This document shows positions 37,916 to 48,426 of a stretch of 64,000 nt of DNA, in pieces (the stretch's first letter is position 1; each line of letters begins with the position of its first letter). A program made the translations under genes and the position numbers. The stretch is from assembly GCF_002994745.2 (NCBI RefSeq), contig NC_037091.1, positions 29,828,289 through 29,892,288 on the forward strand, in the 5' to 3' direction. The notes below the pieces were generated by a model, which searched no databases, was not told where the DNA came from, and saw only the letters and a program-made list of their open reading frames with translations. The DNA is from Rosa chinensis. Lineage: Eukaryota > Streptophyta > Magnoliopsida > Rosales > Rosaceae.

Positions 37916-38504
37916 TTACCTGAATTTGATAGGCGAAGAAGCACTCCTGGAGGTATAAGAAAATCAAACCTGCACCTATTAGAGGAACCAATCTTTTCTT
38001 TTAACCTCGTTATATTGGGGCCCAAGTATGGCTGGTGCAACTAGTGTGAAGATTTAGTAGTAAACTGTCTCCTTTATATTTCTCATTCTAATTTTTATCC
38101 ACGTATTCTTGTCTATTCATCAGGTGCTGAAGGATTGTCATGGAATTCTAGCTCATCATCATCTAATGCTGGAAGCTTGCTAGTTAAATTCAGTATTTGA
38201 GAATGATTGTCTTCATCTGCGAAAGGCTGGTTTAGGAAATTGTTTGCTTGGTGGGTTGCCAGATTGTGTGATTGCATATTCAGCTCATTTGGTATGTTTT
38301 TCTCCTGCTGCCTAATTCGTTTAGTTTTAATGTTGAAATCAACTATAATTTATTTTGTTGTTGCTATCGATTTGCTAAAAGGTGAAGGTCATAGACTCAT
38401 AAAGAACTTGAACAAAACTTCTCGAGGTGATTTTAAATCACAACTTAGAAGAAAAGAAGTATTGCTCAGATATATGTCTTGAGGTTGAGAAGAGTGACAC
38501 GAAG

Positions 38505-38547
<43 letters not shown>

Positions 38548-38850
38548 TGTCTTTTGTGGGTGACATTGGCTTATTATTGCTTATTGGTTGACACAGGCTG
38601 ACGGTGTGTTCAACCAATGGCTTCAGAGTTTGGCTGTTACTCTTGACAAGACAATTGGTATGCCATCATTTTTTGTTAAGTATATAATAGAAAGATTTAT
38701 TGGGTGGGCTTGCTATATACTTAACAACAAGAAAACATTGCATGAATTTGATATGGTGATTTTTAACTTGATGCTAGAGATTTTAATTGGGACTTTCTAT
38801 ACTGCTTGTGTTGGGGAAATAGTTAATGAAGCTTAATGTGTTAATCATCA
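37916..38850 (+). pseudogene. Exon-like segments, unrecognised gene fragment
   Basis: Three short stretches read like plant exons with splice signals. They are about 38125-38195 (..AEGLSWNSSSSSSNAGSLL..), 38196-38291 (ENDCLHLRKAGLGNCLLGG.. ending at a GTATGT donor) and 38599-38660 (..ADGVFNQWLQSLAVTLDK.. after CACAG). Between them lies a possible fourth (38420-38500, ..VILNHNLEEKKYCSDICLEVEKSD..) next to a (CT)n run at 38505-38537. I do not recognise the protein and see no complete start or end. A displaced gene fragment is more likely than a working gene. Confidence 0.35.
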
Positions 38851-39522
38851 TTAAGAGTAAAATATTTATAGGATGAAAAAAAGCTTATAACATTATATGT
38901 AACAATACAATTACCTCAAGGTTAAGGAACAGTAAATCTCTCATTTTTGTCGATCATTCCAACTCTATTAATTTAACTTTTAGTGTAAAACATCTTTTGA
39001 GCATCTTTAACAATAGCTATAGATTTAATAATTTTTCTCTAGCAATATTAGATATTTCAAGTGTTTTCTCAAATCACAAATTGTTTTCTTGATAAAGGGC
39101 AAAGAACATAAAATATTACATATAAATATAACTATGCAAAATCCATAGGTAAATATAACTAACTATTTACCAAAAATTATATTTAAACTTTCACTTAAGT
39201 ATTATGTTAGAGATGCTCTTAGTTTATAGCTCTAATTTGAAACATCTTTAGCTTATTCTTTCAAATTTCGGTTTGTAACATATTCGGCCTTATTATGTAA
39301 ATAGATATATTTTGGATATTACATTTTGTTTGCTATTTAATTGTTGGATTTTGAGTTTATAGATTTATTTTCGAAAAATTCTTGACCTAGCTTGGAAGCT
39401 CTAGTGACTCAGTGAGATTATGGAACTTTGTGAGCATTTCGGCTAAGAAAAGTGAAAAGGCGGTTTTAGTTCAGCATATGAAGGAGTGAGAGAACTTAAA
39501 ACGAACAAGAACCTTTTATGAA
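38851..39522. other. AT-rich intergenic sequence
   Basis: No coding frame or repeat structure that I can support. The last 9 bases before 39523 belong to the target duplication of the next element. Confidence 0.5.
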
Positions 39523-40963
39523 GGGGGGTGAAATTTGCACACCCCAATTTACATTCTACACACCCTTTCTAATTTTTTAATATTTTCTTATGTCCTCTCA
39601 TATTTGTTTCCCGCATTACCCTTCTTCTCCCACAAGTTAATCCTCCTCTCTAACACCTGGAACGATCTCACAGACCATAGAACACCAAGAACTTCTCACA
39701 TCTACAGAAATTGAACAGTTGTCTATATTGATGTAAATCTTTTATGAAGATTTTTTTTTCCTTTTGGATTGAACCACAATCAAGCAGACCCAAAAATCTC
39801 AGACAAACAAAGAACAAAAGAAACCCAGAATTCTGTAAATGAAAACGTGAAATAGAGGACCTTTTCATCAACAACAGCTTCGTCAGCAACGAACCCAGAA
39901 ACGAATTGACGCCTTTTGTCTCTGTCAGAAACATACTCACTCTGCAATACAACATAAATCAAGAATTAATTACTCGATAATCAAGAATCAAGCACGAAAA
40001 TTTCAATGAAAAATTTTAAAGAAAAGAAATGATTTTCATGATCGCGAATTCAGAAACCAATTTAGAGATTAAGAGGGAAAGACCTGGTGGTAATCTTCAG
40101 AAGGAACAACCAAGGCGTCAAGAGGAGGAGAGTGAGACGCCATTAGAGACCTCTGTTCTTCATATGAGAAGAAGTCCGAGCCCACCAACTCTCTCCTCCT
40201 CCTTCAACGGCGGCGGCAACGACAACACCACCACGCCGCTTCTGCAGGACACTTCGTCGGTGGGACCCGAGCCCGACACGGCGGCGGCGCGCAGCAGCAG
40301 CAGCAAGGATGAGTGGACCTGCGAGCTTCAGTCGATTCCCAGCGGCGGTCTGGAGGCCGTGACCGGATCGGGCGGCGGGAGATACAGCGGGCTTGGATTG
40401 GAGGACTTGGAGACCATGCTGTCCGAAACGGCGGTGTCTCCGGGTCAAGACCAGTCGCTACTCCGGTGGATCTCAGGCAACGTGGACGACGCGTAGTTTG
40501 GGCTAAAGCAGCTATTGCAGAGTGGGAACAACAGTAACTCTCTTGAGTTTGATGGCAATGGGGGTTTGGGTATCGTTGATCAGGGTTCCGGTTTCGACCA
40601 CATCGAAAGTAGCGTTTCCGGTCCCAATTTGGGGTTCTCCGGCGGTTCTAGTTTGAATGGGAAAATGGGTTTTGTGCCCAGCTCTTCTGGGCCACTGAAT
40701 TACAAGGTCTCAAATGTTGGGTTGATGAACAATAATGGCGGCAACAACAACAACAAGTCCAATTTCTCCAATTCATCACTTCCAGTTTCACTGCCTCATG
40801 GAATGGTCTATCATAATCACCGGCAGAGTTGTGGAAGAAGAATGGAAAACTTCTGGGAGAAGAAGGGTAATGTGGGAAACAAATATGAGAGGACATAAGA
40901 AAATATTAAAAAATTAGAAAGGGTGTGTAGAATGTAAATTGGGGTGTGCAAATTTCACCCCCC
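39523..40963 (+). mobile_element. TIR transposon carrying a GRAS gene fragment (Pack-type)
   Basis: The inverted ends begin GGGGGGTGAAATTTGCACAC and are nearly identical for about 95 bp (39523-39617 against 40869-40963). The flanking target duplication is 8 bp, TTTATGAA (39515-39522 and 40964-40971). Long TIRs suggest a Mutator-like element with a slightly short duplication; an unusual hAT is the alternative. The interior is occupied by the captured gene piece at 40029-40880. No transposase is present. Confidence 0.85.
40029..40883 (+). pseudogene. Captured N-terminus of a GRAS SCL6/HAIRY MERISTEM-type protein
   Basis: The frame from 40029 contains low-complexity S/P/G/N-rich sequence. The recognisable block is 'LGLEDLETMLSETAVSPGQD' then 'QSLLRWISGNVDD', which precedes the GRAS domain in SCL6/22/27 (HAM) proteins, transcription regulators targeted by miR171. 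A single in-frame TAG (40494-40496) interrupts it. The same frame resumes with 'FGLKQLLQSGNN' and runs to about 40830. The GRAS domain and the miR171 site are not in the captured part. It lies between the TIRs, so it was carried in by the transposon. Identification is from remembered family motifs. Confidence 0.7.
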
Positions 40964-40973
40964 TTTATGAAAA

Positions 40974-41372
40974 GGATTAAATTTAGTTTAGTCCCTTGAA
41001 CTTTACGTCTAAAATCAGTTTGGTCCCTTTTTCTGAAAATGAATCTCGATGGTCCCTATACTCTCAAATGACATCACTAGAGTCCAAAATTTGAGTTTGA
41101 CTCCAAAAGTGACGTCAGCTGCTGACTTGGAGCAGACATAGGACCCCACTTTTCAGTATTTAACCCTAATTTGGATGAAATGTCCAAACTACCCCTTATT
41201 ACCTTTGACTCAGCCTTTGACCCCATACTCTTTTCCTCATCTCTCTTCCTCTTCTTCTTCTTCTTCTTCTTCTTCTTCTTCTTCTTCTTCTTCTTCTCAA
41301 TCCATCTCTTCGACCCAATTTCCATCTTCAAATCCCAATCCCAAACCCTAATCAAAGCCCCAAAACCCAATT

Positions 41373-41413
<41 letters not shown>

Positions 41414-42742
41414 ACCTCCACCATGAACTTAACCAAAATTCACATACCAGAAATTAAAAATCAAAATCAAATCCCAGCAGCGGCTCGCTCAACATCGACG
41501 TCGAGGACCTCGGCACTTCCTCCTACTACTCCATAACCGTTGTGTCTCCTCCTTGCTGCCAACACCAAAACTCACGGACTTATCGCCTGCAGCACAGGCG
41601 TCGGCATTGCGACCTTAACCAATAAGTTCCCTGAAGTCTTTGCGGCCACGTGTCTCTCCCTGTCTGACGCCATTAACGCCCAGCTCCAACGTCCTCCTGT
41701 CTCCGGCATGTTCACGGCGCCGAAATCCTCCATTGAGATCGTCGACACGTGGCTCAACATTCCCTTCAAAGTGCCCTGTCCTGCGTTGAAGTCGAAACCT
41801 TGGCCGAAAATTGGAGCTGATTCTGATTTGAAGGAGAGCTCTTGTTCCATCTGCTGTTTGGTGAACAATCGGAATTTGAATCCGATTGATATAATTTCGG
41901 GTCATTCAATGAAGATACTGAGTTTTTTTTATCAAGTGGGATGGGAAATGGGATATGTTATTTGATAAAGATCTCAAGGCTGCTAACAAGGCTATTGATC
42001 AAGAAATTGGAGAATGGGGGTAAGTGAGTGACTGGTGATTATGTCTATGAATTATGTACTCTCACAAATAAGATGGCCCCCGCTCTCTGTAAATAGGTGT
42101 TCTCCTCCCTCCCTCATTCCTATTTGTTTCAGTTCTTGTTTTAGGGTTTTGGATTGAATCCCAAATCTATGTATGTGATTGGGAGCAGTTTGGAAAATTG
42201 GATTTTGTCTAGGTTGAGCTCAGTTTGATATCATAGGTATGGGATTTTGTTGGAAGTTGATGAGGTCGAGGAGGGTTTGGAGTGGGGCGGTGGCAGTCGT
42301 GCTCTGTATTGGGGTGGTCAGTTGGAATTGCGGGTGTAGAGAAAAGAGAGGAGTGTGATTAGAAGAAAAACGGAGGCGAGGTGGTTGGAGGAACGTGTAG
42401 GGGAGGATCTGGATTAGGTGGATGATCGGGTCTGGGGATTGAATTGAAAAAGGAGGAGGAGCTAGCCTAACACATTCGATCCTAGTTTTGATCGAATTGA
42501 AGTTGAAGAAGAAGGTTCAAAGGCAGAATGTCCATTTTACCCTTCTTGAAGGGTCAAATATGAAAAGTGGGGCCCTATGTCTGCTCCAAGTTAGCAGCTG
42601 ACGTCACTTTTGGAGTCAAACTCAAATTTTGGACTCGGGTGATATCATTTGATAGTATAGGGACCATTGAGATCGATTTTCAGAAAGAGGAACCAAACTG
42701 ATTTTAGTCCTAAAGTTCAAGGGACTAAACAGAATTTAATCC
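40974..42742. mobile_element. Mutator-like element carrying a DRT102/RpiB fragment (Pack-MULE)
   Basis: Inverted repeats of about 200 bp (40974-41190 against 42525-42742) begin GGATTAAAT. A perfect 9-bp target duplication, TTATGAAAA, lies at 40965-40973 and 42743-42751. It overlaps the right-hand target duplication of the neighbouring element, so it was inserted exactly at that junction. The interior has a (TTC)n run (about 41248-41297), a (CT)n run (about 41378-41411) and a captured coding fragment at 41480-41862. There is no transposase. Confidence 0.92.
41480..41862 (+). pseudogene. Captured fragment of a DRT102/RpiB-like isomerase gene
   Basis: Two stretches match the RpiB/LacAB-like N-terminal domain of plant DRT102 proteins as I remember them. 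One is 'GSLNIDVEDLGTSSYYSI' (about 41480-41536). After a deletion and frame break comes 'IACSTGVGIATLTNKFPEVF' with 'AATCLSLSDAIN' and 'IEIVDTWLNIPFKVPCP' (about 41580-41790). The family's conserved 'ACGTGVG' loop reads ACSTGVG here. The captured piece is internally deleted and has no proper start. It is a transduplicate inside a transposon. Confidence 0.75.
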
Positions 42743-43467
42743 TTATGAAAATGACAAAAATTGGTCCATTTAGTTTGACCATTTTGCAATTTGAGATTTA
42801 GGGCATTCCTAAACCCTAAACCGTACACTTTTAGCTAGCAAGTTGCAATTTGGAAGAAAGTAAAGCTAGAGGTTTTACATTCACTAATCAACCTATTATC
42901 AGTTTTTGACTCGTGAACCTCTATTTGAGGCATAAAAAAAAAAATTAAAAAAATAAATGTTAGCCTCATGATTCTAATCTTTTTTGACTCACTAGATTCT
43001 CTTTTATGATTATATATGAATGATAAAAGCGAGATTACGAAAAATGAGGAGGAGCTCAAAAAGTTAATGTGCACTATCACCTTATGAATCTGGAATAAAA
43101 TTAGAAAATTGAACTTAGGATATATATCATATATTGACTCTTATACTTGAAAAATGAGAAGAAAATGAGATCCTAACTATGGCATAGTTTTGGTCGTCCG
43201 GTACATAATCGACATTTGTCCAGGGATTTTTTTAATCTTCAGTACGGCTGCCCTTAAAAAAATAAAATAAGTTACAAATAGAACTCTCTCAACTCCCACT
43301 TTGCCCCCTAACTATTGCATAGTCTCGATCGTCCAATACACAATCAACATTTGCCACGAGATAAAAGAAAATAAATTTATGTAAATAGAACCAATTAAAA
43401 ACAAACATATTATCACCTGAATGAATTATATATATCAGCCTAAACTATGAACACATGCCGCTTCCGA
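42743..43467. other. Intergenic sequence with a short direct repeat
   Basis: No supported gene. A segment of about 55 bp ('ctaactat.gcatagt...cgtcc..tacataatc.acatttg') occurs twice, near 43178-43230 and 43307-43360. Confidence 0.45.
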
Positions 43468-43869
43468 TATATACAAATCCTATCCAGAGTGGAGTTCCGC
43501 TTTGAAAATTAACGTGTGAAGTTCGAGTTTTGGGTCACTTTTCGATCGCATATCCACATATCGACCGTTCAATTTTTAGGTACTAGTGTATAGATCGTCT
43601 CTGCAAATTTTCAGCCAAAATGATGATCGTTAAGGCATTGATAATTGCCTTAAAGCTAGTACGGTTCACGTTGACAGATTCAGTCCGTCCATTGGTTTAA
43701 GCGAGTTAGATACCTTAACGATCATCAATTTGGCTGAAAATTTGCAGAGATGATCTATACACTAGTACCTAAAAACTGAACGGTCGAGATGTGGATATGC
43801 GACCGAAAAGTGACTCAAAACTCGAACTTCACACGTTAATTTCAAAGAGGAGCTCCGCTCTGGATAGGA

Positions 43870-43882
<13 letters not shown>
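43468..43882. mobile_element. Fold-back MITE (long hairpin)
   Basis: The two halves are near-perfect inverted repeats of about 185 bp each ('tacaaatcctatccagag...' from 43471; '...ctctggataggatctgtgta' to about 43876), joined by a short spacer near 43650-43690. It has no coding capacity. The right end abuts an (AT)n run that obscures the target duplication, so the superfamily is undecided. Confidence 0.85.

Positions 43883-43909
<27 letters not shown>
43877..43909. repeat. (AT)n microsatellite
   Basis: About 16 AT dinucleotides immediately after the fold-back MITE. Confidence 0.95.
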
Positions 43910-43911
<2 letters not shown>

Positions 43912-44556
43912 GAGAAGATGTTCTATTAGTCAAAATCTAAAATTTTGACAGAATTGATCTTAGAAGATTAATAAACTTTGAAAATTAATTAAATCACAAG
44001 AATAATTAAGACATTTAAAAAATGTATTATTATTAAAAAAAAGTACCCACAAGTCCACAACCCACTTTTCTCTCTCTCATTTTATTTTTTCCACAATAAC
44101 TAACTTTTTTTTCTAAAAAAAAAAAAAAAAACTTACAATGTGTGGAGAAATGCTAGTATATCTTATATAATTAAGCCAATTCTTAAGAGAATGGTTACAT
44201 TTTTGAACTACCATATATGTCATCACATAATATAGATATTAATAAATAAATTATTTTTATATGAGGATAAGATAATCAATTGACTATATCATATTTTAAA
44301 ATATTGCAATACCTCTATTGAAAAAATGAGGAACATCACGAGAGAAACTACTGTAATTTTTTTAAATTAAAAAAAATAAAAATAAAAATCAATTGACCGC
44401 ACATATTAAGAGGCTAGTATATAATTAGATCAATTATATTACCTAGGGTAGAATGGTAGAGTAATAATTTTGTGCCTCTCTGGTCAAGCTCGAGTAATAA
44501 TTTTGTAATAGGAGAATAAAAAAAAAAAAACTGCGGCGTAGTGAAATTGGCAGTAT
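43910..44556. other. AT-rich sequence upstream of RDM1
   Basis: No genes. A-rich and T-rich runs occur at 44030-44045, 44105-44130 and 44365-44390. It probably contains distal promoter sequence. Confidence 0.45.
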
Positions 44557-45517
44557 CCTTTTATAGCTATTTCAGCAGCAGCTGTGGCACAGTGGACCGT
44601 TTGCTCACTCGACCCGTTTCGTGAAATTTGACCCTTGTACATCACCGCAGACAACAGACTTATATTCTCTTTCGGCGTTCACAGAATCACAGGTCACTCT
44701 CTCTCTCTCTCTCTCGTCACCTTTCTGCTAATTGTGATTCGTTTCTTGTTCTTGCTTTCTGGGCATTCTTATTTTCTAAAGCTTTCTGCTCTCCAGCAAC
44801 TGGGCTCTTTTCTTTTTTTGATTTTGGGTAAGACCCAGAAACAGAAATTCGGAAAGTTCATTTCTTTTTTTTTGCGATTTGGATGATGTGGAGGATGAAA
44901 GAATGTTTGTGTTTGTTAGATGTTTCATAACTGCATGCAAATTGGTTAGGCAGATTTGCAGAGATGACTGAATTGATGAAATCAATAAATCTATTTGTTG
45001 TTTTGTATGAACTATGAAGATGACAAAGAATTGTTGTATCTAGAGTGACTCATTTGCTCCCTAAACCATGAGGAACTCTGTCTCAGATTTCTTATTTTCA
45101 GTGTTTTTGGTTGTTAATTTGTATGTTTGTGTGTTCAAGGCCATGCTGTGGCAGGGTTCATAGTAGATTTATCTGTTTGGTTTAATGAAATGGCAAGAGG
45201 ACAGCTGTGTAGGATTAGGTTATGATTGAAATGAATTTTGTAATGATGTGGTCAGTGATGAGATTGAATTGAAGGGAAGGGTGTTGTACTGAATCTAATT
45301 GAAGATTACTGCCTTTTCTTGTACAGATTGGTGCCAAAAATAAACGATCATGTGTTGATAGAAAACCTTTGAAGTAGCTAATTTATTTCACTAATGATTT
45401 ATGTTGGGTGGGTGGTGCTTATGGATCTCTGCGGAGCCTTGACTTACGGTTTGTTTGGTGCTTTAACTGATGCTAATGCTAAATAAGTTTTGTGTGCAGG
45501 TTTACAGTCTGTAGACC
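44557..45517 (+). promoter_or_regulatory. RDM1 promoter, 5' UTR and leader intron
   Basis: A TATA-like TTTTATAGC lies near 44560. A CT-rich leader (CT run 44697-44717) follows. A likely 5'-UTR intron runs from a GTAAGA donor at 44828 to a TGTGTGCAG acceptor ending at 45499, leaving 18 nt before the ATG at 45518. Leader introns with CT-rich first exons are common in plant housekeeping genes. The short frames within the leader are not conserved-looking proteins. Confidence 0.55.
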
Positions 45518-46640
45518 ATGAAGAGGTCACATCCATCAAATGACCAGGTTGATGTTATATCATCAGATGACTCGTCTTCCTCAGATGCAGAGATGGAAGT
45601 CACTACTGAGTATGTTAGCAAGCAGTTAACATCTGAAGGTAATTGCACAATAGAACATTGTCTTGCTGAAACTAGTCAACTTAATAAAAGTTAAATCGTA
45701 TTGTGATTCAGATTTACTTGTAACTTTGCGCCTGCATTGGATGTATGTTTCTTCATAGACTATTAATGAATCCGTAGTCCGATTGAGCTTGTTATCAGTA
45801 AGTTTCTCAGAAATGTCTTGACTTGGTGAGTTTGGAGAAATTTATTCATGGAACATCATACCCATTTAGCGTGTTTAGATTATTTTCATTAATGCCATGG
45901 AGAAATCATCAATCTGTAAAAAACCCTGATCCAAGCTGTGCAATGCCATTTGTTTCGGTAAATGGATTAGTAGTTTAGCATTTTTTGCTCCTAGGATTAA
46001 TGCCAGCAAGTTTGTTTTTCCTTAATCTACACCGGGGTGTCTTTATAGTTATTGTTGCAATATTTGGAGCTATCTTTATAGTTAAAGTTGCAAATCACGA
46101 GTGGCTAATACGTTACTGTATATTCCATTTTGAGAAGTTGTTATATCCCTTTCAAGCTACCTTGATCATTCCCTTAATGAATACGTTGTTGTTGCATTGA
46201 TTTTATAGCTTTGTTTCCTTATTGGAGCCCTAAGTTCTCTAAAACTGCTTTAAATTACAGATGCTCTGATGAGAAGGGCAGAGATGTATCAGGAGTACAT
46301 GAAGCACGTCCCAATCCCAACACACCGTGGCTCTGTTATTCCGTTTACCTCATGGATGGGTTTAGGGAAATCCATTAAGCAGCTTTATGGACAACCTTTG
46401 CATTATCTCACCAATATTCAGCTAAAACAGTGGGACCAATTGAGGATCGGCAGTGAAGACGAATACAGGCCCTTGGATGCCATTATTCATCCCTGTAAAG
46501 CCGAAGCCACCATCTGGCTCATTGAAGAAGTTCACCGAAACACCTCATCTCATCATCATGTAGCCAATCTGTGGCTATCAGATCCGATGCACCATGCTTT
46601 TGTTGATTCCATCTTTCCCCAATTAGACAGCCGCTCGTGA
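45518..46640 (+). CDS. RDM1: RDM1, RNA-directed DNA methylation factor
   Basis: Two coding exons are joined by a GT-AG intron: 45518-45638 and 46261-46640 (intron 45639-46260). The product is 166 aa, close to the 163 aa of Arabidopsis RDM1 (DMS7). The N-terminal 43 residues are polar and serine/aspartate-rich and vary in the family. From '[20 protein letters not shown]' through '[20 protein letters not shown]', 'LHYLTN', '[19 protein letters not shown]' and '[13 protein letters not shown]' it matches the conserved RDM1 fold. In Arabidopsis RDM1 belongs to the nuclear DDR complex with DRD1 and DMS3, helps RNA polymerase V occupy target loci, binds methylated single-stranded DNA and contacts AGO4 and DRM2. 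No stops, shifts or insertions are seen. It is flanked on both sides by transposons of the kind this pathway silences. Confidence 0.93.
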
Positions 46641-47339
46641 AAGGGCGTAAGGCCTTTACTTTGTTATATTTGCTTGTTAACTTTTGTCATGTAAATTTTT
46701 GTTTGGCTATAATCAAACTCTTTCTTACAGTTCAAATTGAAATCAAACATATTTTGGTTTTCATAAATTGTAAGCTTGCAAGAAGCCTCAACAAATATGC
46801 ACACAAAAAACACAACAAAAGATGTTCATGATAATAGAAAGCGACTTTGTGTTACTGTGTGAACTTTGAAGCAGTTTCCGAGGCAGATTGTAGATTTGGG
46901 AAAGGTGATTGTGTAGGTACATAATGTTATGTAGTTATGCATCGTCTGCACCATGTGCTCCCATCACCAGTCATAATGCTCTTTCTAATGGCCTTTTGTT
47001 GAAGGGAAGGGTACCGAGGTATCAACCGTATCATAATCTTTCAGGAAGCTAAAAATAACTTGTTCGTACTGAACCAAAATAATAATATTTGTTGTTTTGG
47101 TGTGCTTGGTTCGATCGAACTTAAATCTCTTTCAAAACTTGGGCAAAGCAGAAGTAAAAACAGTATGTGCTTTAGGTCCGTGAGCAATAGCACAACTTGA
47201 GCATGATCTTTTAATATCGTCTCATGTTCACATGGTAACCGAAGTCATCGAATTATCCCTGCTTAGTTTTACAAGTCTCATTCATTTCACATGGTAATTG
47301 AAGTCCGTGTTCTTCTAAAAATATAGTTAATTATTTTGT
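46641..47339 (+). other. RDM1 3' region and intergenic sequence
   Basis: An AT-rich 3' UTR is likely up to about 46830. The rest has no supported gene. Confidence 0.45.
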
Positions 47340-47640
47340 GGTCATGTTCAGAAGTGTAACTACCAGGCTGACCGGTGGAGAAAGTTGGAGTTAAAAACCA
47401 AAGAATGTGGGTGAACGTTTGAATTGGTGTTCAATTGGCTAGGCATTTTCATCAATGGCTACTTCTATTGGTTAGACCAGATTATTATGGAACATAATGC
47501 TTCTCGGATCTCTAGTGTTAATTGTAACTCGGTTTTGATTTTTGATGCTCATAATGAGTTCTTTGATCATATGGAACTCCCCCGAGCTTGCATGGCCATA
47601 GCTTACAACTGAGCAATCTCGGAAAAGGGATATAGTATGG
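47340..47640 (+). pseudogene. F-box-associated (FBA) domain fragment
   Basis: The plus strand reads 'GIFINGYFYWLDQI' and later 'NSVLIFDAHNEFFDHMELPR', the pattern of the F-box-associated domain (short repeats with '..G..YWL...' and '..SFD...E.F..I.LP'). There is no F-box, no start and stops on both sides. Such F-box fragments are frequent in plant genomes. The family call is tentative. Confidence 0.45.
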
Positions 47641-48426
47641 GAAACCGATGACAAAACCCCAATTTGGCTCCCTAATCTTGCCACGAAAGCATTGATTGAT
47701 TAAGGATGTCAAATTAAGAGAAGAACAAAAGACAACAAAATAATGTCAGATATGTTCGACTGAATTTTTTCTTTTCTTCCGAGTGAATTTACAATATCTT
47801 CCAAGTGGATTTGCAATTTGTTTGAACCCCTATGTTTCTCTAATGAGAACAAACGTCTTCTAATGTTAGATGTGATGGGGCAGAGAACCGAAAAGATATT
47901 TTTTGAGGAAAACTCTTCGATACTCACCCCGAAGGATTGTCCCGCTATATTTTTCAGAGATAGCTTTCTGTCACCGTTTCACTAGAAAAGTTTTGCTGCA
48001 TGAGCAGCTGCAGCACCTTTGTGATGACTTGATGATCTTTAATGATCTTTTCTGTTCCTACATGTACAGTTTTAGTTTAGTAATCAATTTACAATGTCAT
48101 TATCTGTACTTGATTATCAGTAACTTATATTAAAATTTAAACTCTTAATGTTTACTGTAGTTGCAATGTTTTACTGCAGTGAATTTTGAATGGTCAGATT
48201 TATATGCCTCATGTATGGTTCTGATCATCTTCATAATATATAGACGTGAATGAAGTCATAGATAAACGTACATTACCAAAATAACCATAAGCTGTAGCTT
48301 GGCTACAAATAAAGTTCCACTAGTTGCCTGTCTTTTCTTCCACATAAAGCAACAAGACATTATTCATATGCACTAATCTTGATGTTTTTTCGATCCCCTC
48401 TTCACTCCATGAACATCAACAGCTAG
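47641..48426. other. Intergenic sequence, no supported gene
   Basis: The short frames at 47709-47927 and 47903-48133 overlap in antisense and show no recognisable motif. 47900-48010 might be a further decayed part of the F-box relic. Confidence 0.4.

Noticed and set aside
41077..41436. Lysine-rich minus-strand protein
   Set aside because: The K/R tracts are translations of the (TTC)n and (CT)n microsatellites inside a MULE.
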